Below are positions 45,496 through 54,001 of a stretch of DNA of 64,000 nucleotides, piece by piece; the stretch's first letter is position 1; every line of letters begins with the position of its first letter. The translations under genes were made by a program, and so were the position numbers. The notes beneath the pieces were generated by a model. That model ran no database searches. It was given only the letters and a program-made list of their open reading frames with translations, and had not been told where the DNA came from. Source of the stretch: Chthoniobacterales bacterium (GTDB lineage: Bacteria > Verrucomicrobiota > Verrucomicrobiia > Chthoniobacterales > JACTMZ01); assembly GCA_014879535.1 (NCBI GenBank), contig JACSRX010000021.1, forward strand, positions 1-64,000. The letters are read 5' to 3'.

Positions 45496-45999
45496 TCAAC
45501 GCAGGCTGCGGCGGCTCAGGATGACCACGCCGATGGTGGAGACGAGGAGGAGCACGCCGATGACTTGGAACGGCAGGTTGAAGTTTCCGAAAAGGGCGAC
45601 GCCGACCTCGGAAACGTCGGAATAGCCGGTGCGGGCGAGTGCGGGGAAGGACTCGCCGGAGGCGGGAAACGACAGGACGATCTGCCCGATGAGGAACACG
45701 AAGCCTGCCAGGACCGCGAGTCCGCCGAACACGGCGGCGAGGTTGAGGGTCCGCCGGGCTTCGACCTTGAGATCGAGCAGCATGATGATGAAGAGGAAAA
45801 GGACCATGACGGCACCGGCGTAAACAAGCACCTGGATGATGCCGATGAAGAAGGCATCGAGTGTCACGTAGAGACCGGACAGGGCGAGGAAGGACAGGAC
45901 GAGGCTCATCGCGCTGTTCACCGCGTTGCGGAAGACGACCACGCACACGGCCGAGCCGAGCATCAAAACGGATAGAACCCAGAACTGGATGATGAGCAT
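45496..45999 (-). CDS. nuoJ: NADH:quinone oxidoreductase subunit J
   Basis: The 167-residue protein with five membrane helices has GLYVTLDAFFIGIIQVLVYAGAVMVLFLFIIMLLDL, the conserved NuoJ core. ATG 45999 is chosen because the ~38-residue upstream extension is arginine-rich and not conserved. An 85-base gap separates it from nuoI, the only sizeable gap in this operon. Confidence 0.95.
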   Translation of the reverse strand: MLIIQFWVLSVLMLGSAVCVVVFRNAVNSAMSLVLSFLALSGLYVTLDAFFIGIIQVLVYAGAVMVLFLFIIMLLDLKVEARRTLNLAAVFGGLAVLAGFVFLIGQIVLSFPASGESFPALARTGYSDVSEVGVALFGNFNLPFQVIGVLLLVSTIGVVILSRRSLR

Positions 46000-46084
46000 G
46001 CGATGGTTTGCGCCGGTGGGCGCCCGGAGCGCCGTCAGTTTCCCCGGAAACCCCCACGCTAAAAGGAAGCGCGGGCGGTTTCGA

Positions 46085-46615
46085 TCACTTTTTTTCGTTC
46101 CACTTGTGGACAAGGCCGTTCATGACGCCGCCCAGTTCGTAGAGTTTCTGCTTGTCGTGGACCATCTCGGCGCGGGTGAGGCCGGTGATCGAGTAGTCCT
46201 TGCGCAGGAAGATGGCCTGTTCCGGGCAGACCTCCTCGCACAGTCCGCAGTAAATGCAGCGGATCATGTCGATGTCGAATTTTTCGGGGTATTTCTCGAC
46301 CTTGCTCCACTGCCGTCCGCCGGGGATTTCGCCGGGTTTGATGGTGATGGCGCGGGGCGGGCAGATGAACTCGCAGAGCTGGCAGGCGACGCAGCGCTCG
46401 CGGTCGTGCTCGTCCTTCACGAGGGTGGGGGCCCCGCGATACCACTCGGGAAGGGCGCTGTCCCATTTCTGCTCGGGATACTGCATGGTGACCTTCGTTT
46501 TCCCGAAGACCGAGTCCATGAAGTGCCTGATGGTGATCCAGAGGCCGCCGAGGAGTGCGGGGAGGTAGGAGCGCTCGATCAGGCTCAGTTTCGGGCGTTG
46601 GACGGTGAGGGCCAT
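46085..46615 (-). CDS. nuoI: NADH:quinone oxidoreductase subunit I (ferredoxin-like)
   Basis: The 176-residue peripheral subunit carries two [4Fe-4S] motifs: CVACQLCEFICP (~residues 74-85) and CIYCGLCEEVCP (~119-130). They hold clusters N6a and N6b, the end of the electron chain towards quinone. It follows nuoH with one base between stop and start. An N-terminal amphipathic helix is expected to sit on the membrane. Confidence 0.96.
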   Translation of the reverse strand: MALTVQRPKLSLIERSYLPALLGGLWITIRHFMDSVFGKTKVTMQYPEQKWDSALPEWYRGAPTLVKDEHDRERCVACQLCEFICPPRAITIKPGEIPGGRQWSKVEKYPEKFDIDMIRCIYCGLCEEVCPEQAIFLRKDYSITGLTRAEMVHDKQKLYELGGVMNGLVHKWNEKK

Positions 46616-46616
46616 G

Positions 46617-47759
46617 TCAGGATTGCGATTGCAGCCAGGCGAGGATGCCGGCGGTGAGGAAGATGTTGAGGAGCGCGAGTTCGAAGAAGAAATACCACCC
46701 GAGCTTCATGAGCTGGTCGAAACGGAACCGCGGGAGAGTCCAGCGCACCCAGAGGAAGAAGAAGATGACGGCGGCGACCTTGGCGAAGAACGTGCCGATG
46801 TTGACCAGTCCCCAGACCCAGCCCTGCGAGCCGTCGGGCACGAACGGCAGGCTCCAGCCGCCGAGGAAAAGCGTCACGATGACGCCGGAGCCGGCGATGA
46901 TGGCCGCGTATTCGCCGAGGAAGAAGAGGGCGAAGCGCATGGACGAGTATTCCGTGTGGTAGCCGGCCACGAGTTCCTGCTCGGCCTCGGGCAGATCGAA
47001 GGGGACGCGGTTGGTCTCGGCGAACATGGCGACCATGAACACCACGAACGAAATCATCATCGGGATCCAGAGGGCGATCTTGGCCACGCTCACGCCGAGC
47101 ACGGCACCGCTGGTTTCCACGAACTCGACCACGCCGGGGCCCGGCTGGAACCACGCGGGGAAGACCATCCAGCCGTTGGCCACCTGGTATTGCACGATCT
47201 CCCCGAGGTTGAGCGTGCCGGTGATCATGAAGACCGGGATCACGGAAAGGCCGAGGGACAGCTCGTAGGAGATCATCTGCGAACTGGAGCGGATGCCTCC
47301 GAGGAAGGGGTATTTCGAGTTCGAGGACCAGCCTGCAAGGACGATGCCGTAAACGCCGAGCGAGGACACCGCGAAGACCCAGAGGATGCCGACTTGGAGG
47401 TCGGCGATGACCATGGGCACCCCGAAGAGGCTGCTGCCGAACGGGAGCACGGCGAGCACGAGGATGGCCGGGACCATGGCCAGGCTCGGCGCGATGCTGA
47501 AGTAGAATTTGTTCACCCCGGCGGGCACGAAGTTTTCCTTGAGCAGGAGTTTCACGCCGTCGGCGATGGGCTGGATGAGGCCAGCCCAGCCCACGCGGTT
47601 CGGGCCGACGCGGTCCTGGATGAAGGCGCTGACCTTCCGTTCCGCCCAGACCGAGTAGGCGACCATGGTCAGGACGATCCCGATGATGCCGCCTGTCTTG
47701 AGCACCGACGTCCAGACGAGGAAGACTTCGGGTTTCAGAAATAGGTCGAGATAGGGCAT
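46617..47759 (-). CDS. nuoH: NADH:quinone oxidoreductase subunit H
   Basis: The 380-residue membrane subunit has YSVWAERKVSAFIQDRVGPNRVGWAGLIQPIADGVKLLLKE (~residues 34-74), the quinone-cavity signature, and AETNRVPFDLPEAEQELVAGYHTEYS, both unmistakable for NuoH/ND1. Start ATG 47759 is used; ATG 47774 would add five residues. It is the first gene of the cluster. In the usual order nuoG would lie upstream, but here there is an intergenic region and a divergent secreted-protein gene. Confidence 0.95.
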   Translation of the reverse strand: MPYLDLFLKPEVFLVWTSVLKTGGIIGIVLTMVAYSVWAERKVSAFIQDRVGPNRVGWAGLIQPIADGVKLLLKENFVPAGVNKFYFSIAPSLAMVPAILVLAVLPFGSSLFGVPMVIADLQVGILWVFAVSSLGVYGIVLAGWSSNSKYPFLGGIRSSSQMISYELSLGLSVIPVFMITGTLNLGEIVQYQVANGWMVFPAWFQPGPGVVEFVETSGAVLGVSVAKIALWIPMMISFVVFMVAMFAETNRVPFDLPEAEQELVAGYHTEYSSMRFALFFLGEYAAIIAGSGVIVTLFLGGWSLPFVPDGSQGWVWGLVNIGTFFAKVAAVIFFFLWVRWTLPRFRFDQLMKLGWYFFFELALLNIFLTAGILAWLQSQS

Positions 47760-48146
47760 AGACACGGACGGCATCGCGGGCGGCGCCAAGAGAAAACTGT
47801 TAGCGCCCCCGCACGGCGCCTTCAATGTTAAACCGGTGCGGAGAGGCGCCTCATGGTGCCTGCTCTTGCCCCAACACCGGACGCAGCTGCTCCACAGCTG
47901 TTGCGGATGACGGTCAAGGCATCGGCCCGAAGGGGGCGATACCGCACCAGCGGGTTTGTGCGGTTCAGTGTTGTCGCCCCAACTTCCATAAGCAGCCTGA
48001 GAATCCTGAATGTATGCGCGCGCTGATGATCAGGCCCTCTTCGGAATTTCATCGCGCAATTGAGAAAGTGTGCTTGTCCGCAGGCGGCGCTCTTTAGTAA
48101 TCATAATGTGTCCCCCCCGGCCTTGGAAAGGCACGCAAACAAGCCC
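47760..48146. other. Divergent intergenic region between nuoH and the giant exoprotein gene
   Basis: No gene is seen in these 387 bases. It must hold the promoters for both directions. On the minus strand a plausible one lies at 47797-47825. For the plus strand, CATAAT at 48102-48107 is a possible -10 box, but no matching -35 is convincing; GGAAAGG at 48125-48131 may be the ribosome-binding site for ATG 48147. No attachment site or repeat was recognised. Confidence 0.5.
47797..47825 (-). promoter_or_regulatory. Candidate promoter for nuoHIJKLMN
   Basis: Read on the minus strand: TTGAAG (47825-47820), 17 bases, TAACAG (47802-47797). The leader to the nuoH start would be about 30 bases. The match to the consensus is partial. 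Confidence 0.3.
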
Positions 48147-51100
48147 ATGACGCGCCACTCCCGAGCTTTGAAGCCTATTGGCGCGGTTCTCGTCGTCTTG
48201 ATGATTCTTGGCATGGGCAGTGTTGCTTTCGGGCAGGCGTTTACCCTTCCTCAAAACCAATTGACGGTCGTTGTGGCTCCGGGCTTCAATCACGCTCCCG
48301 TTGACATCCCCGTCAATGTCGTCGGCGGTTTCCAACTGGGCTCATTGCAGGTCGGTTCTGACGCCGCCGAGGTGCTTCCTTCGGTTGTGCCCGAGACTGG
48401 AAGGATCCGCTTGGAGTTTTCGACGAAAGACATGATTGCAGGGAAAACCGTGACTCTCACTGCGAGTGGAGGCGGCACGAGCAGCCAGATTTTTGTCACG
48501 CTGAGCATGGTGCCGCTCAATGTTTACCGGCTTCTCGAAGACCCGGCCCGTGCCACGGTTTATGGCATCCACTTGAACGGCGCCGAGCTGGGGGCGGTAT
48601 TCAATTATGATCCGAGAAGCGCAACCTACGGCTCTTGCTTAACGGTCGGGAAACGCCCGACCGATTTCGCGATAAGCCGCGATGCGAGCGAGCTTTTCGT
48701 GATTTGCAGCGCAGACAAAGCGATCTATGTGATCGATTTGAACGCCTTCGCAGTCAAGGAAGTCATCCCGCTTGCTGTCTACGGGGCATGGGGGTCTGCG
48801 ACGGATACCATCGGGCGCGTCTTGCAGGGCCCAAGCGACGTGCTCTACTACATCGACGGCGCTTGGGGGCCGACGTTGCACGTCCTGAACCGGACGACCC
48901 GCCAAGTCATCCAGTCGCTCCAGTATTTGGGTGGCGCGCCCACCAATACGTTGGGCTTTCAAGGCATCGCATTCACCTCAGACTTCACGCGTGCGGCTGC
49001 GATGCCCCAATATGGGTGGAGTGCTGGGGTGCACAATGCCACCTTGGCATCTTACTCCGTGGCTTCGGATGGCAAGTTGTCCTTTGTGCGGCAGACAGCG
49101 GCAATCACGGGCCTGCAGCGAGAGCCATTTGCGGCCCCCGCTCTCATCGCGCACAACGATGGCGCCGCATTCTTCAAGACGCTGTCCGTATCGCCGGACG
49201 ACATCAACGACGTTCGGGCAACCTTTTCGGGTCCGGTTTGGTCGATCACCCGCAACGGCGAATTGGTGGCCACAGCCACCGGGATCTACCACGTCGCAAC
49301 GGGCAACCTCCTCGCTTCGATACCCGGTGCGACGAGCGCCGTGAGCGGCTATCTCGGCACGAAGGCTCAGGCATTCACATCGGATTACCAGCGGTTCGTC
49401 TATTTCAACCCGTCGGACCGCAAACTCTATTCGTTGGATATTTCCTCGCAGGTGGCGGGCATCATCGGAAGCAGTGTCTCACCTGTGGACAAGTCGGTCG
49501 TGCTGCCACCCGGCTTGCTCGGATGGAGTCCGTTTGTCGGCATAAGCCAATATCGGGTCTACCTCGGTGGCTCCCAGGATGCGGTGTCGAACGCAGGGGT
49601 GGATTCCCCGGAGTTTCTCGGAACGTTCAACGGCAATTCGGCACCTGTTCCGGGGAATTTGGACGTAGGGCAGACTTATTATTGGCGCGTGGACGGTGTG
49701 GTGCCGGGCGGGATTTCGAAAGGCTTGGTGTTTTCGTTCACCACAAGCGCGGTTGCTCCCGGCCACGGTGCCGTCTCGGTCTCCCTTGTTCACTCTGAAG
49801 TCTCGCGAACGGTCGAAATACCGTTGGCATCCGAGTCCTCCCAGGCTTGGCAGGCATCTTGCGATGCGGGATGGATCGAGTTGTCGGCTTCCTCCGGAAC
49901 TGCTCCGGGCACGCTGGCGATCACGCTTGATCCGGAAGGCTTGGAGGTCGGGCTGCATCGAGCGGAGGTGATCATTGATTGCTCCTCGGGCCCCTTTGCC
50001 GTTCCCGTGGAGTTGCACGTCAACCCGCTCCACCTGACGCATCTCAAGTCGGATCGCAATTCCGCCATCGTTTATGGCATCAGCGAGAACACGGCAGTGG
50101 CTGGCTCCAAAGCCTTTCTGCTCGAGATCGATGCAGCCTCCGAGCGCATCCTGAGGTCCATCCAGGTGGGGAGTTCGGTCACCGACATCGAGATCCACCG
50201 TCCTGAAGGCCGGATTTACGTGACCAACCACCGCGATGGCCACCTCCTGGCCGTCAACAGGAGCACGTTTGTCATCGAGAGGACCTATGCATTCGCCCCG
50301 ATGGGGCAGATTGGATACGCCACCGGGGATGTTTTCCGCGTCGCGGCGGGCACCCACGGACGGCTTGTCGTGGAAGAAATGGATCAGTGGGTGCAGATCG
50401 ACATTTTCAATACATCGGTCGGGAACAAGCTTGCCACGGCGAGTGTTCGGGAAGGCGGGGGGGCTTTCGACTCGACTGGGCGTTTCTACTACCACGGTGA
50501 AAACAACAGTTCCGGGGCCAAGTTGATCCACTTCGACGTGACGGGCGATCAATTCACCCAACTCGGCACGAGCCGGCCCGACGGGATATCCTACTACGGT
50601 TCGCGGACTGTCCTGGTGAGTGAAAACGACAATCGTATTTTCTGGGCGCACGCGGTGTTTGACTCCGCGATCAACCCCGAATGGGTCGTCGGGGAAACGA
50701 TCTATTCGTGCAATGGGGATGGCAGGCTCGCATTCGCGGAGAACAAAATCTACGACATCAACCGCCGTTTGAGCATCTTGGGCATGCCTTCGACCACGAG
50801 GGTGAGCGCCTACAACACCGCGACTGCGAAACTGGTTGCCCCCGTTGCAGGGAAGGTGGGTTTCTTTGCTCTCCAACTGCCGGTGCAATCGCTGGTGGCC
50901 CCCCAATTCTTCGAAGCCCTCACGGAAGGGATCGAACTCACGAGCAACCAAGGAGCCCAAGTCGGATCCGCGGTCGTGTTGCGCTGGAGGGACCTGTCGC
51001 TCGAGACCGGATTCCACATCCAGATGCGGACGCAGGGACAGCAGGCTTGGCAGGATGTTTCGGCGAGCGTCGCCCAAAACGCCACCTCCTATGTTGTGAA

Positions 51101-52928
51101 AGGGTTGCAGCCTCTGTCCACTTACGAGTTTCGCATGCGGGCGACCGCGCCGGAGGTCAGTTCACCATGGGAAGGCCCGCTGGTCGTGGAACTTCCCTCG
51201 CCACCACCCCCGGTCCCGAACTTGCACCTGCCCACGCGTGTCGAGCCGTTTGAGGTGGGGTTGCGGTGGACCGTCTCGGGCATCTTTGGCGGCACTCGTA
51301 TCGAGCGCAGGCTTTCCGGTCACTCGGACCCTTGGGAGGTGATCGCGGAGGTGTCACCCGGGCAAACCACCTACGAAGATCTCACGGTCCAACCCCAGAC
51401 CACCTACATCTATCGGGTGAGCACCTTCACCGGGGATCTTACTTCGAGCCCTTCCACCGAGCGCACTGTCACGACACCTCAACTGTCGGCGCCAACAATT
51501 CCAACCAACCTTGTCGGCCAAGCCGCAGGCGCTTTTTCCATCGCCCTCTCATGGTCGGACGCGGGGAACGAAACCGAATATCGTGTCGAGCGCCGCATCG
51601 GCGAAGGCCAGTGGAATCCCATTGCAACACTTCCCGCCGACAGCACCAACCACACCGATATGGGGCTCGTCCACGGCACCTACTACAACTACAGGGTGGT
51701 TGCGGTGAATTCCGCGGGCGAAACCGCCTCCTCGAGTATGCTGGTTCTCGCCGCGCTTACCGGCCCCATTCTCGAGGATGATTTCGACCCTTGGGTCGAT
51801 GCCGGAGTCTGGAGCATTTATACGAACGCTTTCGTCGGCGGGGGTTCTCCCGGATTCCGCGATGGAAACGCACTGTGGTTCGGGGGGGGCGGTCAACGCC
51901 GGGCGGAGACGGTGCGCGTCAACGTGAGTGACGGCGGTTGGTTGCGTTTCACGCTCCGCGGTGGCAATGAGGACATCAGCGGTGCCGGCTACTGGGACAA
52001 AGCGGAGGAGGGCGAACACATCATCGTGGAATTTTCCACCACCCCGGGCGTCTGGCAGATTCTCGCCATGATTGACATCGCCGATGTGGAGCACCACGGC
52101 TGGATGGATTTTGACATTCTCCTGCCCGTTTTCGCCCGCAGCGAGTCGACGTCGTTCCGCTGGCGTCAAGCGGCCCATAGTGGCGTGAACTACGACACAT
52201 GGGCGGTCGATGACGTGCAAGTCATCGGGGTTTTGCCGCCACCGCCGGGGGCTCCGCCTTTCATCATGGCGAGCGCGAATTCCTCAACCGCCGTGGCCGT
52301 CTGGTGGGGCGTCTCCCAAGGGGCGCTCAACTACCAGATTCAAAGGCGCACTCCCAGCACCGACTGGGAAACCATCGGGACAAGCGGTGGTGCATCTTTC
52401 TTCACGGATGCGACCGCGAGACCAGCAACCGCCTACGCCTACCGCGTGCTCTCGGGCAACAACGGCGGTTGGTCGGATCCCAGCCAGCAGGCATTCGTCA
52501 CGACATGGTCAATTTTGCAAGAGTGGAGGTTCCAGAATTACGGCACGATCCACGATGCGGGGGTAGCCGCGGACCTCGCGGACAATGGCACCGGTGTTTC
52601 GAACCTGCTCCGCTACGCGTTCAACATGACCAAGGATGACCGCCATAAAGTGGTCGACCCCGAGGCGGGCACCAAGGGGCTGCCCTTCGTTCACCTGCAC
52701 GGCGACCGCCTCCAGATCGCCTTCATCCGCAAGCGGGATGCTGAATCGTCGGGATTGGAATACATCCCCGAATTCTCCGGGAACATGGTCGCTTGGGACC
52801 GAGTGGGGATCGAGGTTTTCGCCGAGAATATCGACGAGGAATTCGAGTTTGTCATCGTTCGTGACAACCACGCGCCTGGCACCACGAGCGCATCCCGTTT
52901 TGCGCGGGTCAGGGTGGTTCGCAAATGA
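48147..52928 (+). CDS. Giant secreted protein with propeller, BACON-like, Fn3 and reelin-like domains
   Basis: The 1593-residue protein has a signal peptide (~residues 1-32, ending GSVAFGQA). In order: a beta-sandwich (~33-130), a first YVTN-like propeller (~134-445, with AISRDASELFVICS repeats), an Fn3-like part (~448-534), a BACON-like domain (~538-628, WQASCDAGWIELSASSG), a second propeller (~630-910), three Fn3 domains (~914-1203), a reelin-like lectin-type domain (~1208-1361, DDFDP...GNALWFGGGG), another Fn3 (~1366-1452) and a C-terminal domain (~1453-1593) with WRFQNYGT and GVSNLLRYAFNM, a pattern seen in many Verrucomicrobiota exoproteins. It is probably extracellular or cell-surface; function unknown. 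It stands beside the type II secretion genes but is a separate transcript. Confidence 0.85.
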   Translation: MTRHSRALKPIGAVLVVLMILGMGSVAFGQAFTLPQNQLTVVVAPGFNHAPVDIPVNVVGGFQLGSLQVGSDAAEVLPSVVPETGRIRLEFSTKDMIAGKTVTLTASGGGTSSQIFVTLSMVPLNVYRLLEDPARATVYGIHLNGAELGAVFNYDPRSATYGSCLTVGKRPTDFAISRDASELFVICSADKAIYVIDLNAFAVKEVIPLAVYGAWGSATDTIGRVLQGPSDVLYYIDGAWGPTLHVLNRTTRQVIQSLQYLGGAPTNTLGFQGIAFTSDFTRAAAMPQYGWSAGVHNATLASYSVASDGKLSFVRQTAAITGLQREPFAAPALIAHNDGAAFFKTLSVSPDDINDVRATFSGPVWSITRNGELVATATGIYHVATGNLLASIPGATSAVSGYLGTKAQAFTSDYQRFVYFNPSDRKLYSLDISSQVAGIIGSSVSPVDKSVVLPPGLLGWSPFVGISQYRVYLGGSQDAVSNAGVDSPEFLGTFNGNSAPVPGNLDVGQTYYWRVDGVVPGGISKGLVFSFTTSAVAPGHGAVSVSLVHSEVSRTVEIPLASESSQAWQASCDAGWIELSASSGTAPGTLAITLDPEGLEVGLHRAEVIIDCSSGPFAVPVELHVNPLHLTHLKSDRNSAIVYGISENTAVAGSKAFLLEIDAASERILRSIQVGSSVTDIEIHRPEGRIYVTNHRDGHLLAVNRSTFVIERTYAFAPMGQIGYATGDVFRVAAGTHGRLVVEEMDQWVQIDIFNTSVGNKLATASVREGGGAFDSTGRFYYHGENNSSGAKLIHFDVTGDQFTQLGTSRPDGISYYGSRTVLVSENDNRIFWAHAVFDSAINPEWVVGETIYSCNGDGRLAFAENKIYDINRRLSILGMPSTTRVSAYNTATAKLVAPVAGKVGFFALQLPVQSLVAPQFFEALTEGIELTSNQGAQVGSAVVLRWRDLSLETGFHIQMRTQGQQAWQDVSASVAQNATSYVVKGLQPLSTYEFRMRATAPEVSSPWEGPLVVELPSPPPPVPNLHLPTRVEPFEVGLRWTVSGIFGGTRIERRLSGHSDPWEVIAEVSPGQTTYEDLTVQPQTTYIYRVSTFTGDLTSSPSTERTVTTPQLSAPTIPTNLVGQAAGAFSIALSWSDAGNETEYRVERRIGEGQWNPIATLPADSTNHTDMGLVHGTYYNYRVVAVNSAGETASSSMLVLAALTGPILEDDFDPWVDAGVWSIYTNAFVGGGSPGFRDGNALWFGGGGQRRAETVRVNVSDGGWLRFTLRGGNEDISGAGYWDKAEEGEHIIVEFSTTPGVWQILAMIDIADVEHHGWMDFDILLPVFARSESTSFRWRQAAHSGVNYDTWAVDDVQVIGVLPPPPGAPPFIMASANSSTAVAVWWGVSQGALNYQIQRRTPSTDWETIGTSGGASFFTDATARPATAYAYRVLSGNNGGWSDPSQQAFVTTWSILQEWRFQNYGTIHDAGVAADLADNGTGVSNLLRYAFNMTKDDRHKVVDPEAGTKGLPFVHLHGDRLQIAFIRKRDAESSGLEYIPEFSGNMVAWDRVGIEVFAENIDEEFEFVIVRDNHAPGTTSASRFARVRVVRK

Positions 52929-53074
52929 TCGTCCCAGCTTGCGACGGCGACACCGCGTGAAGTTTGCTGTGAGGTGGGCTTGATGCCGGTTGCACGAACT
53001 CTCAAATGCGGAATCGGTGGCTCATTGATCTCTCATCCATGTGACTGTGGCGCCAAAGGCGGGGACTTCTCCCC

Positions 53075-53104
53075 TTGACGGCGCGGGGGCGCGGCGATTT
53101 GCAT
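53075..53104 (+). promoter_or_regulatory. Candidate promoter at the head of the secretion locus
   Basis: TTGACG, 18 bases, TTGCAT, then six bases to ATG 53111. The -35 box is good (5 of 6) and the -10 box is weak. The arrangement again leaves no room for a ribosome-binding site. Confidence 0.3.
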
Positions 53105-53110
53105 GGTGTG

Positions 53111-54001
53111 ATGTGGCTCGGGGTCTTGCGTGGAATTTTATTCGGATTGGTGGCGGTGCTGCTGGCGGCGGCGGCGTTCGTGGCCGGGGCCATGACGGGC
53201 AAAAAGTCCGCGGCGGCGAAGTTCGTGCCGGGGCCGGTGGAGGTGTCGGTCGAGGAGAGGGAGTTGGCGCGGGGATTGGCCGAGGCGGGGCTGGCGGCGC
53301 GCTTCGCGGGGAGGGAGCGCGAGGCGCTGGGGCATTTCGACGAGGCGCGCCGGCATGATCCGACGCTGCGCGGGGTGGATTACCAGCGGGCGCTGACCCT
53401 GCTGAAACTCGGCGAATACGACGAGGCGTTGCAGGCTGCGCGCCGTTCGATCGACAATGGCGAGGAGTCGGGCAACGCGCACGCGTTGCTGGGGCTGATC
53501 GTGCTGGAGCGCGCGCGGGGCTCGGGGGGCGTCGCCGCCGCCGGTGATAAGATCCAGCGGCACGTGGAGGATGCGCGGCAGGCGGATCCGCTGAACCCGA
53601 TGCCGCTGTATGTGCTCGCCGAATTTCACCGGGCGGCAGGGGAGCCGGAGCAGGCGGTCGTGGCCTACCAGCGGGCGCTGGAACGGGTGTCCCCGTCGGA
53701 CAGCATCCTCATCTCCACCGTGAAGGCCGGGCTGGCCGGGATGCGGTTGAATTTCACGCCGGCCTCCCTCAAGTATAAGTTGCAGGAAATGAACGGAGTA
53801 GCCCCTCCGGAGCAGTTGTATTTCGCGGCGGCGGATGCCCTGCTGCGCGGCGACAAGGAGACGGCCGCGGGCTATCTGGAGCGGGTGCGGGATCAGGTGC
53901 CATCCACCGTGTTCAAGGCGCTTTTGCAGGATTCATTCTTTCAAGATTATCTCTCCGGTGGTATGGTTGGCAGTCCCGGATCCACCGTTCCCCAGCGATG
54001 A
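53111..54001 (+). CDS. Membrane-anchored TPR protein at the head of the secretion locus
   Basis: The 296-residue protein has one N-terminal membrane helix (MWLGVLRGILFGLVAVLLAA) and a periplasmic or cytoplasmic part with tetratricopeptide-like helices (AGREREALGHFDEARRHDP, LLKLGEYDEALQAARRSI, AAGEPEQAVVAYQRALERV; ~residues 65-210). ATG 53111 places the helix at the N-terminus. It is coupled by ATGA to an exported protein gene, ~1.2 kb before gspG. TPR proteins with this topology often assemble secretion complexes; a role here is an inference. Confidence 0.7.
   Translation: MWLGVLRGILFGLVAVLLAAAAFVAGAMTGKKSAAAKFVPGPVEVSVEERELARGLAEAGLAARFAGREREALGHFDEARRHDPTLRGVDYQRALTLLKLGEYDEALQAARRSIDNGEESGNAHALLGLIVLERARGSGGVAAAGDKIQRHVEDARQADPLNPMPLYVLAEFHRAAGEPEQAVVAYQRALERVSPSDSILISTVKAGLAGMRLNFTPASLKYKLQEMNGVAPPEQLYFAAADALLRGDKETAAGYLERVRDQVPSTVFKALLQDSFFQDYLSGGMVGSPGSTVPQR

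Noticed and set aside
43693-45975. 760-codon plus-strand ORF opposite nuoL, nuoK and nuoJ
   Set aside because: It is an antisense shadow: extremely rich in Glu, Asp, His and Gly, no domain, and it spans three well-defined genes on the other strand. The 420-codon ORF at 42110-43372 and the 379-codon ORF at 40371-41510 are the same kind of artefact opposite nuoM and nuoN.
53041-53358. 105-codon Gly/Arg/Ala-rich ORF overlapping the TPR gene start
   Set aside because: Alternative frame of the TPR gene, with low-complexity composition and no start signal.
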